This document shows, piece by piece, positions 34,565 through 47,465 of a DNA stretch of 64,000 bases. Location: assembly GCF_047675955.1 (NCBI RefSeq), contig NC_132914.1, positions 130,124,663 through 130,188,662 on the forward strand, given 5' to 3'. The notes below the pieces were generated by a model. It was not told the DNA's origin. It made no database searches and saw only the letters and a program-made list of their open reading frames with translations. The position numbers were made by a program, and so were the translations under genes. The first letter of the stretch is position 1. Each line of letters begins with the position of its first letter. This stretch comes from Chlorocebus sabaeus. Lineage: Eukaryota > Chordata > Mammalia > Primates > Cercopithecidae.

Positions 34565-34855
34565 CCAGGCCGGGGGCGGTGACTCACGCCTGTAATCCCA
34601 GCACTTTGGGAGGCCGAGGCAGGGGTATCACCTGAGGTCGGGATTTCGAGACCAGCCTGACCAACATGGTGAAATCCCGTTTCTACTAAAAATATAAAAA
34701 TTAGCCGGGTGTGGTGGCTCATGCCTGTAATCCCAGCTACTCAGGAGGCTGAGGCGCGAGAATTGCTTGAACCCGGGAGGCGGAGGTAGCAGTGAGCTGA
34801 GATCACACCACTGCAGTCCGCCCTGGGAGACAGTGAGACTCCGTCAAAAAAAACC
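34565..34855 (+). mobile_element. Alu
   Basis: GGCCGGGGGCGGTGAC to an A-rich tail. Confidence 0.92.
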
Positions 34856-35005
34856 CATAAAAGCATATTAATTTTTAAATAAAAATTAGGAAAAACAGGA
34901 AACACAATTGGCAATTTAAAAAATCGGAATGGCCATAAAGACCAAATTCAAGTATTTGTGAAATAATATTTAGCTCAATTCTGTATTAGTAAATTTGGAG
35001 CCTGT

Positions 35006-35616
35006 GAGAGATGGGGTTTTGCTCTTGTTGCCCAGGCTGGAGTGCAATGGCGCAATCTCAGCTCACTGCAACCTCCGCCTCCCGCCTCCCGGGTTGAAGC
35101 GATTCTCCTGTCTCAGCCTCCTGAGTCACTGGGATTACAGGCGCCCAGCACCACTCCCAGCTAATTTTTTTTTTTTTTTTTTTTTTTTTTTGAGACGGAG
35201 TCTCGCCCAGTCGCCCAGGCTAGAGTGCAATGGCACGATATTGGCTCACTGCAACCTCTGCCTCCTGGGTTCAAGCGATTCTCCTGCCTCAGCCTCCCGA
35301 GTAGCTGGGATTACAGGTGCATGCCACCGTGCCCGGCTAATTTTTGTATTTTTAGTAGAAATGGGGTTTCAACATGTTAGCCAGGCTGGTCTCGATCTCT
35401 TAACATCATGATCCACCCACCTTGGCCTCCCAAAGTGCCTGGATTACAGGCGTGAGCCACGGCACCCAGCCACTCCTGGCTAATTTTTTGTATTTTTAGT
35501 AGACATGGGTTTCACCGTGTTGACCAGGCTGGTCTCAAACTTCTGACCTCAGTTGATCCACCCGCCTCAGCCTGCCAAAGTGCTGGGATTGCAGGCCTGA
35601 GCCACTGCACCTGGCC
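35006..35616 (-). mobile_element. Alu host split by a younger Alu
   Basis: Host text at 35006-35165 resumes at about 35474 (CTGGCTAATTTTTTGTATTT). Confidence 0.9.
35166..35473 (-). mobile_element. Alu nested in Alu
   Basis: Inserted in the A-rich linker of the host, same orientation. Confidence 0.9.
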
Positions 35617-35821
35617 CACATTGCCCCGGTTCTAATTGAAATTCAGACTTTATTTAAGCAACCCAATTCCGTGCTCAACGGAGCTAAAATTAAAATTCTG
35701 CTTTAAGGTGGTTTTGTTTTTGTTGTCGGAAAATGCTGCTGTTCACAGATTTATGATTTTCACTTTTCTCTGAGGTTGTGTTATTTATTAAATGACTCAC
35801 TAGAATTTATACGCCCCTCCC

Positions 35822-36120
35822 TTTTTTTTTTTTTTTTTTGAGACGGAGTCTCGCTCTGTTGCCCAGGCTGGAGCGCAGTGGCATGATCTCGGCTCACTGC
35901 AACCTCTGCCTCCTGGGTTCAAGCAATTCTCCCATCTCTGCCTCCCGAGTAGCTGGGATTACAGACACCCACCATCATGCCCGGCTAATTTTTTGTGTTT
36001 TTGTAGAGACAGGGTTTCACCATGTTGGCCAAGCTGGTCTCTAACTCATGACCTCAGGTGACCTGCCCGCCTTGGCCTCCCAAAGTGCTAGGATTACAGG
36101 CATGAGTCACCGAGCATGGC
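35822..36120 (-). mobile_element. Alu
   Basis: Full length, ends ACCGAGCATGGCC. Confidence 0.92.
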
Positions 36121-36691
36121 CATGGCCTTTTCTCTCATTCAAATTTTGGTCAGGAAAGACAAGTTTCTCTCTCTAAAAAAAAAATTGCATGACTTAAGTA
36201 AAGCTTATAAGTTAAAAAAAAAAAAAAAAACTGGCTAAACTCTTAAGTTCAGTTCATTTGACATATCTAAGGTCCCATTTTAAATGACCAAAGCCAATAA
36301 AAGAAACTTTCTATAAAGACAGAGATAAGTTTTAAAGATAAGACACTATTTCTCCCAGCCAAAAGATAGCTTAGTGACTAAGGTTTTGTGAAACTATTTA
36401 AGCTCATCCTTTATGACATACATTGGACCCGTAAGACTCCCCTCAACAAAAAACATACAAAAATATCCTAGTGCCCTAAGTGCCCCAAATTACTGGGTTT
36501 CACCAAGACATATAAGAGGAAAAAAGTGACTCATGGGTGACTCTTCCAGAAATAATCCTTATTAAGCAGCATGCCAGATCCAACAACTCTTTCCCTTTCG
36601 GTCTTTGACCATTAAAACAAAAACCCCAAATTATGGACAATCGTCCATCTAACACTGAGTCTTTACCGTTCAAAAGAAATACACCTTTAAT

Positions 36692-36985
36692 GGCCGGATG
36701 CAGTGGCTCACGCCTGTAATCCCAGCACTATGGGAGGCCAAGGTGGGCAGAGCACCAGGTCAGGAATTCAAGACCAGCCTGACCAACGTGGTGAAACCCT
36801 GTCTCTACTGAAAATACAAAAATTAGCTGGGTGTGTTGGTGGGCGCCTGTAATCCCAGCTACTCGGGAGGCTGAGGCAGGAGAATCACTTGAAACAGAAA
36901 GGTGGAGGTTGCAGTGAGCTGAGATCATGCCACTGCATTCCAGTCTGGGCAAAAGAGGAAAACTCCGTCTCCAAAAAAAAAAAAA
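36692..36985 (+). mobile_element. Alu
   Basis: Flanked by AAAGAAATACACCTTTAA on both sides. Confidence 0.95.
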
Positions 36986-37825
36986 GAAATACACCTTTAA
37001 GTAACTCCAGCTAAATTCATATTCATAAATAGTACTTATGATGTAACCTCCCGTCAGTATCTTTTAAAATGGTCTTATTTAACCCATAAAGACCCAAACT
37101 ACGAAGACCAAAATGAAATGCCATTAAAAATACCTAAATTAGTTCATTTATGTACATAGTTTTTAACAACTGAGTCTAACATTTTTTAAAAAATTGAAAG
37201 TTACTTTCAATTTGTGGATGCTAAAAAGCATCCAAAAGAGACTCTGAAAATTTCTTTCCCTACAGAAAAAATTAAACCCCCTAGAACTATCAATATATTA
37301 ATAGGAAACTGCCAAAACTACTTCTTACCCTTCTGCTTCTCCATCTCTTTATCCCTCCTTCTCTAAACTGCCTTGCCAAGACTTGGCTTCTTTTTTCCTC
37401 CTCCCATCCAATCACTTATCTTTTGTAAATTATTATGTATTAATGTGGAATCCTAATTAGGGAAAAAGAGTCAGGGTAGTGGGAACAGGGGAAAGCAAAA
37501 TAAGAAAGAAGAAAAAGCAGATAAGCTGTAAGTCTGCCTTTCCTAATGGTCCAGGACACAGAGTCGTCCTGTGCAAATTACTCACAATCTCCCTACGCCC
37601 AGCTATCACCAGACTCTCAGCTGATACAAAAAATACAAGTCAGCTTCCTGCAACCTTGTTGTTATCAGAAATGAATGTAGCACTCTGCAGCCCAAGAACC
37701 ACCTATTCCATCTCCAGGAAGCCTGCGTTTCCTCAGCAGTCAGTTCCTCTCTTGCTGGCTGCCCATTACCTTCTTAAAAGTATTTTCCTACTTCCTCTAA
37801 TAAATCTGCCTGTGTTAGTGAATTC

Positions 37826-38120
37826 TTTTTTTTTTTTTCTTTGAGACAGAATCTTGCTCTGTCACCAGGCTGGAGTGCAGGAGCATGATCTTGGCTCACT
37901 GCAACCTCCGACTCCTGGATTCAAGCTATTCCACTGCCTCAGCCCTCCGAGTAGCTGGGACTACAGGTGTGCTCCACCACGCCTGGCTAATTTTTTGCAT
38001 TTTGGTAGAGACAGGGTTTCACCATGTTGGCCAGGATGGTCTCGATCTCCTGACCTTGTGATCCATCCACCTTGGCCTACCAAAGTGTTGGGATTACAGG
38101 CGTGAGCCACCACTCCTGGC
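37826..38120 (-). mobile_element. Alu
   Basis: Flanked by GTGAATTCTTTT / GTAAATTCTTTT-type text. Confidence 0.92.
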
Positions 38121-38597
38121 CCTGTCTTGGTAAATTCTTTTACTCCTGTTCCACTTTCCCAGTTCCACTGCTCCCCCACGACAAGTTATATATCTATACA
38201 AGTTGTAAATATATATTTATAATTATATATTTAACATATATGCCTTTTTATTGTCCTGTACCTAACCTAACTCAGGCCAAATAACACAGAAAACCCGTAA
38301 CTACTACATCTTCAATATAAAATAGTAAGTGTATCTTCCTCCCCAAGAAAACCACCTTAACTAATCAGACCATTATAATGCTACTTTAAGCCTTATATAT
38401 AAAAAAAAATTAAAGTTCTGTTAAACTTTCCTAAACGTTGTCTATATAAACAATCCCAGATTTCTATACTTCAAAACATGAACTTTCATTCTTTAAGATT
38501 TATACTTCCTAGGTGGCTGTCCTCAAATTTTACACTGAAGTAAACTCTATTTAAACTAGATACTGATCCTTTTAGTTAATTTATTTATTTGCTTTTC

Positions 38598-38888
38598 TTT
38601 TTTTTTGAGACGGAGTGTCGCTCTGTTGCCCAGCCTGGAGTGCAGTGGCGCGATCTTGGCTCACTGCAAGCTCTGCCTCCCGGGTTCACACCATTCTCCT
38701 GCCTCAGCCTCCCGAGTAGCTGGGACTACAGGTGCCCGTCACCACGCCCGGCTATTTGTTTTAGTATTTTTAGTAGAGATGGGGTTTCACGGTGTTAGCC
38801 AGGATGATCTCGATCTCCAGACCCCATGATCGGCCCACCTTGGCCTCCCAAAGTGCTGGGATTACAGGCGTGAGCCACCGCGCCCGGC
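38598..38888 (-). mobile_element. AluY
   Basis: Full length, ends CGCGCCCGGCC. Confidence 0.93.
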
Positions 38889-38889
38889 C

Positions 38890-39206
38890 TATTTTATTTT
38901 ATTTTTTTATTTTTGAGACTGAGTTTCGCTCTTGTTGCCCAGGCTGGAGTGCAATGGCGAGATCTTGGATCACTGCAACCTCCACCTCCTGCGTTCAAGC
39001 GACTCTCCTGCCTCAGCCCCCTGAGTAGCTGGAATTACAGGCGCCCTCCACCTCGCCCACCATGCCTGGCTAAATTTGTATTTTTAGTGGAGATGGGGTT
39101 TCGCCATGTTGGCCAGGCTGGTCTCCAACTCTTGACCTGAGGTGATCCGCCCGCCTCGGCCTCCCAGGGTGCTGGGATTACAGGAATGAGCCATCCACAC
39201 CCAGTC
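38890..39206 (-). mobile_element. Alu
   Basis: Second in a run of four antisense Alus; ends CATCCACACCCAGTC. Confidence 0.92.
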
Positions 39207-39212
39207 AGATCG

Positions 39213-39255
<43 letters not shown>

Positions 39256-39256
39256 T
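39213..39256. repeat. (ATT)n microsatellite
   Basis: About 13 perfect ATT units at the tail of the antisense Alu that follows. Confidence 0.92.
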
Positions 39257-39525
39257 GAGACAGAGTCTTGTTCTGTAGCCCAGGCTGGAGTGCAGCGGCG
39301 GGATCCCGGCTCACTGCAACCTCCGCCTCCCAGATTCTGTCTCAGTCTCCCGAGAAGCTGGGATCACAGCCGCGCACCACCACATCCAGCTAATTTTTTG
39401 TATTTTTAGTAGAGATGGGGTTGCAGCTTGTCAGCCAGGATGGTCTCGACCTGCTGACCTTGTGACCCGCCCGCCTCGGCCTCCCAGAGTGCTGGGATTA
39501 CAGGCGTGAGCCGCCGCGCCCGGCC
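39257..39525 (-). mobile_element. Alu
   Basis: Third of the run; preceded by (ATT)n. Confidence 0.92.
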
Positions 39526-39545
39526 CGCTTTATTTTTTATTCTGT

Positions 39546-39796
39546 TTATTATTATTATCACTTGAAACAGAGCCTCATTCTGTCACCAGCCTGGGGCGCA
39601 GCGGCGCGACCTCGGCTCACGGCGACCTCAGCCTCCCGAGTAGCTGGGACTACAGGTGAGTGGCACCACGCCCGCTAACTTTTTATATTTTTAGTTGAGA
39701 GGGGGTTTCAACGTATTGACTGGGCCGGTCTCTAACTCCTCCCGCCTCGGCCTTCCAAAGTGCTGGGATTACAGGCATGAGCCAGCACGCCAGGCC
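39546..39796 (-). mobile_element. Alu, internally deleted
   Basis: Fourth of the run; about 250 bp. Confidence 0.88.
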
Positions 39797-39963
39797 CTTT
39801 TAGTTGTTTCAGATGAACATATCCTAGTGCTGATTGAAGCCCTGGAGTCAGCTATTCCTGAAGCCTTCGGATCGACTCCTTCAGTTATAAAAGCTCATAG
39901 ATTTCCTCTGTTAGTCTACGCTAGTTTGAGTTATATTTCTGGCAGAGCCTTATTACAAATTTA

Positions 39964-40570
39964 CTCTTTTTTTTCTTTTCATTTCTTTCTGTTTGAGACA
40001 GGATCTTACTTTGTGAACCAGCAGGAGTGCAGTGGTGCAAATACAGTTTGCACCCCACCTCCCAGGCTCAAGTGATCCTGCCATCTCAGCCTCCTGAGTA
40101 GTTGGGAGCACAGGTGCATGCCACCATGCCTGGCTAATTTTTTTTTTTTTGAGGCAAAGTCTAACTCTGTTGTCCACACTGGAGTGCAATGGCATGATCT
40201 CGGCTCATTGAAGCCTCTGCCTCCTGGGTTCAAGTGATTCTCATGCCCCAGCCTCCCAAGTAGCTGGGATTACAGGCACATACCACCATGCCTGGCTAAT
40301 TTTTTGTATTTTTAGTAGAGACAGGGTTTCACCATATTGGTCAGGCTGGTCTCGAACTCCTGACCTCAGGTGATCCACCCACCTTGGCCTCCCATACTGC
40401 TGGGATTACAGGCTTGAGCCACTGCGTCCAGCCTAATGCCTGGTTAATTTTTGTAAAGACGGTTTCACCATGTTGCCCAGGCCGCTCTCGATCTCCTGAG
40501 CTCTAGTGATCCACCCACCTTGACCTCCCAAAGTGCTGGGATTACAGGTATGAGCAATTGTACCCAGCCA
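39964..40570 (-). mobile_element. Alu host split by a younger Alu
   Basis: Host text at 39964-40137 resumes at about 40434 (GCCTGGTTAATTTTTG). Confidence 0.88.
40138..40433 (-). mobile_element. Alu nested in Alu
   Basis: Same orientation and same linker site as the nested pair at 35166. Confidence 0.88.
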
Positions 40571-40710
40571 CAAATACACCCTTTTACTTCAAAAGAGTCT
40601 TAATACAAACTTACTGTAGTAATTATGTAGGGCATTCCCAGCATCCGTTTCCATGCCAATTAAAATAACCCTAAGCTAAATAATTTAAAAATATAGAAGT
40701 AAAAGAAATC

Positions 40711-41642
40711 TGTGTGCAGCAAACCACCCGGGTGCTGAGGCAAGAGACCGAGGGCACGAGCTGTTCCAGTATAATAAAGAAAATACATAGAATAGTTATA
40801 CTAGAAATAGAATATAGGTATGATTATATATGAATATTATTAATCATTAGTTTGTAGCATCACTCTTTATTCCAATATTATATAATATTTGTTCTACAAT
40901 TATAACCTAGGAAAACCCAGGCCATACAGAGATAGGAGCTGAAGGGACACGGTGAGAAGTGACCAGAAGACAAGAGTGTGAGCCCTCTGTCATGCCCGGA
41001 CAAGGCCACTAGAGGGCTCCTTGGTCTAGCGGTAGTGCCAGGGCCTGGGAAGGCACCCTACTTAGCTGACCGAGAAAGGGAGTCTCCCTTTGCCCAGGGG
41101 AGTTAGAGAACACTCTCCTCCACCACCTCTTGCAGAAGGCCTGACTCAGGCCTGCCCACAGCCTCCTGAGGCCTAACCATCTCCCTGTGATGCTGTGCTT
41201 CAGCGGTGACGCTCCTGTTTCACTTTCATGTTCCACTCTGTGCACCTGGCTCTGCCTTCTAGCTAGCAGTAGCAGAATTAGTGAAAGTACTAAAAGTCTT
41301 TGAAATGCAGAGAAGAAATAATGGCATAAGCTGTCCTCTCTCTCCATCTGCCTCAGTTGCCAAGTAGGGAAGGGCCCCCTGTCTAGTGGACACGTGACTC
41401 ACACGACCTTACCTATCACTGGAGACGACTCACACTCCTGACCCTACCCTTTTGCCTTGTATCCAATAAATAACAGCGCAGCCAGGCATTCCGGGCCACT
41501 ACCGGTCTCCGAGTCTTGGTGGTAGTGGTCGCCCGGGCACAGCTGTCTTTTCTTCTCTTTGTCTTGCATCTTTATTTCTACAATCTCTCGTCTCTGCACA
41601 CGGGGAGAAAATCCCACAGACCCTGTAGGGCTAGATCCTACA
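40711..41642 (+). mobile_element. LTR of a class II-like (HERV-K group) element
   Basis: Starts TGTGTGCAGCAAACC and ends GATCCTACA, with CCAATAAATAACAG (41466) as polyadenylation signal. The GAGACCGAGGGCACGAGC start and CGGTCTCCGAGTCTTGG end resemble HERV-K LTRs I recall (LTR22-like); the subfamily is uncertain. It abuts a 5'-truncated Alu at 41643. No internal genes are present. Confidence 0.6.
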
Positions 41643-41792
41643 GGCATGGTGGCACATGTCTGTAGTCTCAGCTACTTGGGAGGCTGACTTGGGAGAGCCC
41701 AGGAGTTTGAGGCAGCAGTGAGCCCTGATTGTGCTACTGCACTCCAGCCTGGGTGACAGAGTGAGACACTGTCTCAAAAGAAAAAAAAAATT
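41643..41792 (+). mobile_element. Alu right half
   Basis: 5'-truncated at the LTR border. Confidence 0.85.
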
Positions 41793-41889
41793 TGAGCAGA
41801 TTACAAAATAATCATTAAACTAAACGATAGCATTATTGTAACTCTGGTTTATATCTCCACATTTTCTTTTTTTTTTTTTTTACATAATT

Positions 41890-42172
41890 TAAGAGATTAA
41901 TGCATTTAAAAGAAGGACTAATGTATGTTTTAGGGCATGCAACTGAACAATGAGATCACTTGGACTCGGGAAGGGGAACATCACACACCGGGGCCTATCA
42001 TGGGGAGGGGGGAGGGGGGAGGGATTGCATTGGGAGTTATACCTGATGTAAATGACGAGTTGATGGGTGCAGCACACCAACATGGCACAAGTATACATAT
42101 GTAGCAAACCTGCACGTTGTGCACATGTACCCTACAACTTGAAGTTTAATAATAATAAATTTAAAAAAAAAG

Positions 42173-42200
<28 letters not shown>
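41890..42200 (+). mobile_element. Young L1 (L1PA-type) 3' end, 5'-truncated
   Basis: GGGGAACATCACACACCGGG, GGGTGCAGCACACCAACATG and CTGCACGTTGTGCACATGTA are primate L1PA 3' UTR, followed by a long A tail broken by G. A G-rich run (42003-42023) is the L1 3' UTR polypurine stretch. Confidence 0.9.
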
Positions 42201-42203
<3 letters not shown>

Positions 42204-42218
42204 AGAATGTAATTTTGG

Positions 42219-42499
42219 GCCGGGCGCGGTGGCTCAAGCCTGTAATCCCAGCACTTTGGGAGGCCGAGACGGGCGGATCATGAGGTCAGGAGATCGAGAC
42301 CATCCTGGCTAACACAGTGAAACCCTGTCTCTACTAAAAAGTACAAAAAACTAGCCGGGCGAGGTGGCAGGCGCCTGTAGTCCCAGCTACTCCGGAGGCT
42401 GAGGCAGGAGAATGGCGTAAACCCGGGAGGCGGAGCTTGCGGTGAGCAGAGATCCGGCCACTGCACTCCAGCCTGGGTGACAGAGCCAGACTCCGTCTC

Positions 42500-42527
<28 letters not shown>
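42219..42527 (+). mobile_element. Young AluY (Old World monkey type)
   Basis: Flanked by GAATGTAATTTTG on both sides; inserted next to the L1PA tail. Confidence 0.96.
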
Positions 42528-42530
<3 letters not shown>

Positions 42531-42753
42531 ATGTAATTTTGTGACATCAACAAATCAAAGGGGTGGGATCAGAGCTTTAAAGGAGCAGAGTTCTCATATG
42601 TTATTGAAGTTAAACTGGTAAAAATTCAAATTACAGCACTATAGTTTCCTATGTTAAATATACTCCTTATGGCAACCACAAAAAAATAGCTATAGAATAG
42701 ACCCAAAAGAACATCAGAAAGGAACTTAAACATTCCACTATAAAAAATCAACT

Positions 42754-43060
42754 AGGCCAGGCGCGGTGGCTCACGCCTGTAATCCCAGCACTCTGGGAGG
42801 CCAGGTGGGTGGATCACTTGAGGTCAGGAGTTTGAGACCATCTTGGCCAACATGGTGAAACCCCGTCTCTACTAAAAATACAAAAAATTAGCCGGGCGTG
42901 GTGGTGGGCACCTGTAATCCCAGCTACTCAGGAGACTGAGGCAGGAGAGTCACTTGAACCTGGGAAGTGGAGGTTGCAGTGAACCGAGATCGTGCCATTG
43001 CACTCCAGCTTGAGCAACAAGAGCAACATTCCCTCTCAAAAAAAAAAAAAAAAAAAAAAA
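42754..43060 (+). mobile_element. Alu
   Basis: Flanked by AAATCAACTA / AATTCAACTA. Confidence 0.93.
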
Positions 43061-43162
43061 TTCAACTAAACACAAAAGAAGACAGCAATGCAGGAAATTA
43101 GAGATAAAAAAGCTTATAAGCCTCTTCAAAAACAAAGCAAAATGACAGAAATAATAGCTTCT

Positions 43163-43442
43163 GGCCGGGCGCAGTGGCTCACGGCTGTAATCCCAGCATT
43201 TTGGGAGGCTGAGGCAGGTGGATCACCTGAGTTCAGGAGTTTGAGACCAACCTGACCAATATGGTGAAACCCTGTCTCTACTAAAACTGCAAACATTAGC
43301 TGGGTGTGGTGGCACACAACTGTAGTCCCAGCTACTCAGGAAGCTGAGGCCCAGGAGGCGGAGGTTGCAGTGAGCCGAGACTGCACCACTGCACTCCAGC
43401 CTGGGTGACAGAGCGAGACTCTGTCTCAAAAAAAAAAAAAAA
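43163..43442 (+). mobile_element. Alu
   Basis: GGCCGGGCGCAGTGG, small deletion in the right arm. Confidence 0.92.
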
Positions 43443-43869
43443 ACAAAAAGCAAAAAAAAGAATATCTTTCTCATTAGCAGTTAAATATAAATGATTAAAC
43501 TTTTCAGTCAAAAGACTTACATTTGAAGACTGAATAAAAATATGTAATTCAACTATATACTGTTATAAGAGACTCACTTTACATCCAAAAACACAAATAG
43601 TAGAAAGTGAATGGATTGAAAAAGATATTCCATGTAAACATCCAAAAGAAAGCAGTGATGCTTGCATCAGACAAAATAGCCTTTAAACCAAAACAGATTA
43701 CAAGACAAAGAATAACATTGTAGATTAATAAAATATTTAATATAGGACATTATAATTATAAATACTTATATATCTAATAACAAAAATATATAAAGCAAAA
43801 ACAGCATTCATAAGAGCAATATTCTAGAGTAATTGAAGACTTCTTCACTCTCTATTTGAAATATTTGCA

Positions 43870-44764
43870 TCACTGTTGACAAGTGAAATCGACTTTTGTT
43901 TTCATTTTCTGTGATACCGTTTTAGGTTTACATATTATTGTTATAATTGCTCCAGAAATTCGGAAGTTGTTTTGTTTTGTTTTGTTTTGCTTTTTTTGAA
44001 ACGGAGTCTTGCTGTGTTGCCAGGCTGGAGTGCAGTGGCGCAATCTTGGCTCACTGCAACTTCCAACTCCCGGGTTCAAGTGGTTCTCCTGCCTCAGCCT
44101 CCTGAGTAGCTGGGATTACAGGCAGGTGCCACCACACCGCGCTGATTTTTGTATTTTTAGTAGAGACAGGGTTTCACTGTGTTAGCCAGGATGGTCTTCA
44201 TCTCCTGACCTCATGATCCGCCTCGGCCTCCCAAAGTACTGGGGTTACAGGCATGAGCCACTGGGCCCGGCCAGAAGTATTCTTTATTCTGGTATAATTT
44301 ATGAGCATGGGATTATCTGACCTTTGAAGTTGGCAGCATTTTCGTATGAAATCATCCAAATCTGTTACTTTTTTTGTGGGGTGGTTCTTGACAAGTTTAT
44401 TTGATGAAAAGAAGACTGTTGAATTTTCTGAGGTAAATCTTGGAAAATTCAATTTTCCTTAGAATTTAATCATTTCATCTAGGTCTTCAAAATGTTTTTG
44501 CCTAGAGTTGGGCAAAAACGTCTTTTATGATTAAAAAAAATCTATCTTCTGTTTCAGTAGTTATTTCCTCTTTGTATTTCTTATTTTGTATATTTGTACT
44601 TTCTCTCTTTTTGTTGGATTAGAATACCGCGTTGTCTGTCTATTTTGTTAATGTTCTTCAAAAACAAATGTTTTATTTATTAGTTCTGCTGTTGTTCTGC
44701 TTTCGACCTCATTTATTTCTGCTTTTATCTCTCTCATTTCCAACAGTCAAACTCAGTGGCCTTA
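43870..44764 (-). mobile_element. Antisense L1 ORF2 remnant
   Basis: TTGTTAATGTTCTTCAAAAAC and TTAGTTCTGCTGTTG are antisense L1 ORF2 text. An Alu occupies 43989-44272. Confidence 0.6.
43989..44272 (-). mobile_element. Alu
   Basis: Preceded by (TTTTG)n; ends CTGGGCCCGGCC. Confidence 0.92.
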
Positions 44765-45047
44765 AAAAAGTTTTATTGAAATACAATTCACATTCCACAA
44801 AATTTATCGATTGTAAGTATTCAATTCAGTGATATTAGTAAATCCATAGAGTTTTACTACCATCACCACAATGCAGCTTTGGAACATCTTCATTACCTCC
44901 CCAAAGTTCTTTATGCCCATTTACATTTAACCCCGCTCCTACTCCTGTCCTTAGGCAACTACTGATGTGATTTTTCACTCTACAAATTTGCATTTTCTAG
45001 ACACTATATCCACGAAATCATCCATGTGATGACTTTTGTGTCTGGCC

Positions 45048-45349
45048 TTTTTTTTTTTTTTTTGAGACGGAGTCTCGCTCTGTCGCCCAGGCTGGAGTGC
45101 AGCAGCCAGATCTCAGCTCACTGCAAGCTCCGCTGCCTCCTGGGTTAACGCCATTCTCCTGCCTCAGCCTCCTGAGTAGCTGGGACTACAGGCGCCCGCC
45201 ACCACGCCCGGCTAATTTTTTTGTATTTTTTAGTAGAGACGGGATTTCACCATTTTCGCCAGGATGGTCTCGATCTCCTGACCTCGTGATCCGCCCGCCT
45301 CGGACTCCCAAAGTGCTGGGATTACAGGCGTGAGCCACCGCGCCCAGCC
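45048..45349 (-). mobile_element. AluY in L1
   Basis: Flanked by TGTGTCTGGC on both sides. Confidence 0.93.
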
Positions 45350-45586
45350 TGTGTCTGGCTTCTTGACATTAGCATCATGTTTCTGAGGTTTGTTCACATA
45401 TCATGTACCAGCACTTCCCCCTCTTCTAACTGCTGAACAGTATTCCATCGTAGGGCTATACCACACTTATTTATCCAGGCATCATTTGATGGATATTTGA
45501 GTTGTTTTCACTTTTGTTTATCCAGTCAGCAGCTGATAGACATTTTGGGTTGTTTCCAGTTTCTGGCTATTATAAATAATATTGCT

Positions 45587-45880
45587 GGCCGGGCGCGGTG
45601 GCTCATGCCTGTAATCCCAGCACTTTGGGAGGCCAAGATGGGCGCATCACGAGGTCAGGAGATCGAGACCATCTTGGCTAACACGGTGAGACCCCATCTC
45701 TACTAAAACTGCAAAAAATTAGCTGGGCATGGTGGCGGGCACCTGTAGTCCCACCTACTCAGGAGGCTGAGGCAGGAGAATCACTTGAACCCAGGAGGTG
45801 GAGGTTACAGTGGGCTGAGATCGCACCGCGGACTCCAGCCTGGGGGACAGAGGGAGACTCCGTCTCAAAAATAATACTAC
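45587..45880 (+). mobile_element. Alu in L1
   Basis: Flanked by AATAATATTGCT on both sides. Confidence 0.93.
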
Positions 45881-46884
45881 TACTAATAATATTGCTATAA
45901 ACATGATCATAAACGACTTTATACAGACATAAGTTTTCATTTTCTGTTAGATACCTAGTAGAATTGCAGAGTCCTGTGGTAAGTTTATGGTTAACTTTTT
46001 AAGTAACAGCCAAACTGTTTCCCAAAGTGACTGCCATTTTACATCTCACTAGCAAATCACGAAGGCTCCTTTCTCCACATTCTTGCCTACAGTAGGTGTT
46101 GTCTGTTTTTCTTATTATAACCGTTCTATTGAGTTTTTACTGGTATCTCATTGTGGTTAACTTTGCTGTTCCCTAATGAATAATGATGACCTTGAGCATC
46201 TTTGTATGTGCTTATTAGCCATTTATGTATCTTCTTTGGTGAAATGTATATATTCAGATCTTTTATTTGCAAAATTGGGTTGCTTGTCTTATTACTGAGT
46301 CATAAGTGTTCTGAATACAAGTCTTTTATCAGACAAATGATTTTCAAATATTTTCTTTTAAACCGTGGCTTGTCTCCTCATTTTCTTCATACTGTCTTTT
46401 GAAACAGAAAAGTTTTTATATATTGACAAAGTTCAATTTACCAATGCTTTTATTTCATGGATCATGCTTTTGTTGTTATATCTGGAATCTCTTTACCCAA
46501 CACAAAATTACAACAATTTTCTATTGTATTATAGTTTTAGCTCTTACTTTTAGGTCTATGACCCGTTTTCAGCTAATTTTCTTGTGTAACGTGTAAGGCA
46601 AGTCTTCTCCTTCTCCTTCTTTGGCATGTATGCATCCGTTTACCCAGAATCATTTACTAAAGTCCACCTTTTCATCATTGAATTATCTCGGTAACTGTGT
46701 CAAAAATTAATTGGCCATAAATGTTATAATGTATTTATAGATCCTTACTTATTTTCCATTGATCTATTTACTTATCCTTGTGCTAATATCACAGTGTCTT
46801 CATCACTGTGGCTTTATAGCAAATTTAAAATCAAGTAGTGTAAGTCTTTCAACTTTATTCTTTTTCAAAATTGTTTTGCTATTC

Positions 46885-47180
46885 CTTTTTGTTTTTTTGA
46901 GACGGAGTCTCGCTCTGTCGCCCAGGCTGGAGTACAGTGGCACGATCTCGGCTCACTGCAACCTCTGCCTCCCGGGTTCCAGCGATTCTCCTGCCTCAGG
47001 CTCCCAAGTAGCTGGGACTACAGGCGCCCACCACCACGCCCGGATAATTTTTTATATTTTTAGTAGGGACGGGGTTTCACTGTGTTGGCCAGGATGGTCT
47101 CAATCTTCTGACCTCGCGATCCATCTGCCTTGGCCTCCCAAAGTGCTGGGATTACAGGCATGGGCCACTGTGCCTGGCCA
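46885..47180 (-). mobile_element. Alu in L1
   Basis: Full length, ends TGTGCCTGGCC. Confidence 0.92.
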
Positions 47181-47465
47181 CATTTTTACTTCTTTTATTA
47201 AATTTGTTACTATTTTATTCTTTTTGATGGTGTGAAATTGTTAACTTTATTTTAAGAGTATTCATTGCTAGTATATAGAAGTATAGTGTTTATATATTGA
47301 TCTTGTAACCTTTGACCATGCTAACATCTTTTATTAGTTTCAGTAGTTTTATTATTATCATTGATTCCTTGATATTTTCTATATACAGAATCCTGTCATC
47401 TGTGAATAAAGGCAGTTTTACTTTTTTCCAATCTGGATGCTTTCTTCTCTTTCTTTTCTTTTGCT

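Larger units (their letters stand above)
36121..38597 (+). mobile_element. Possible decayed class I retroviral remnant
   Basis: Between Alu copies (36692-36985, 37826-38120), A/C-rich text and a stretch at 37470-37820 plus 38121-38190 look like an LTR end: CTTCCTCTAATAAATCTGCC polyadenylation-type text, then TTCTTTTACTCCTGTTCC. The Alu at 37826 splits the word GTGAATTCTTTT/GTAAATTCTTTT. No reading frame is preserved. Weak call. Confidence 0.35.
42540..43870 (+). mobile_element. Sense L1 ORF2 remnants with two Alus
   Basis: AGAGACTCACTTTACATCC, GAAAAAGATATTCCATG and CAGACAAAATAGCCTTTAA are L1 endonuclease-RT words. Degraded. Confidence 0.65.

Noticed and set aside
34995..35411. 138-codon frame and many similar ones with SRLECSGAISAHCNLRLPGSS-like text
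   Set aside because: Alu-derived frames, seen at almost every antisense Alu in the window.
41982..42028. Possible regulatory G-quadruplex at GGGGAGGGGGGAGGGGGG
   Set aside because: This is the standard G-rich tract of the L1PA 3' UTR, not specific to the locus.
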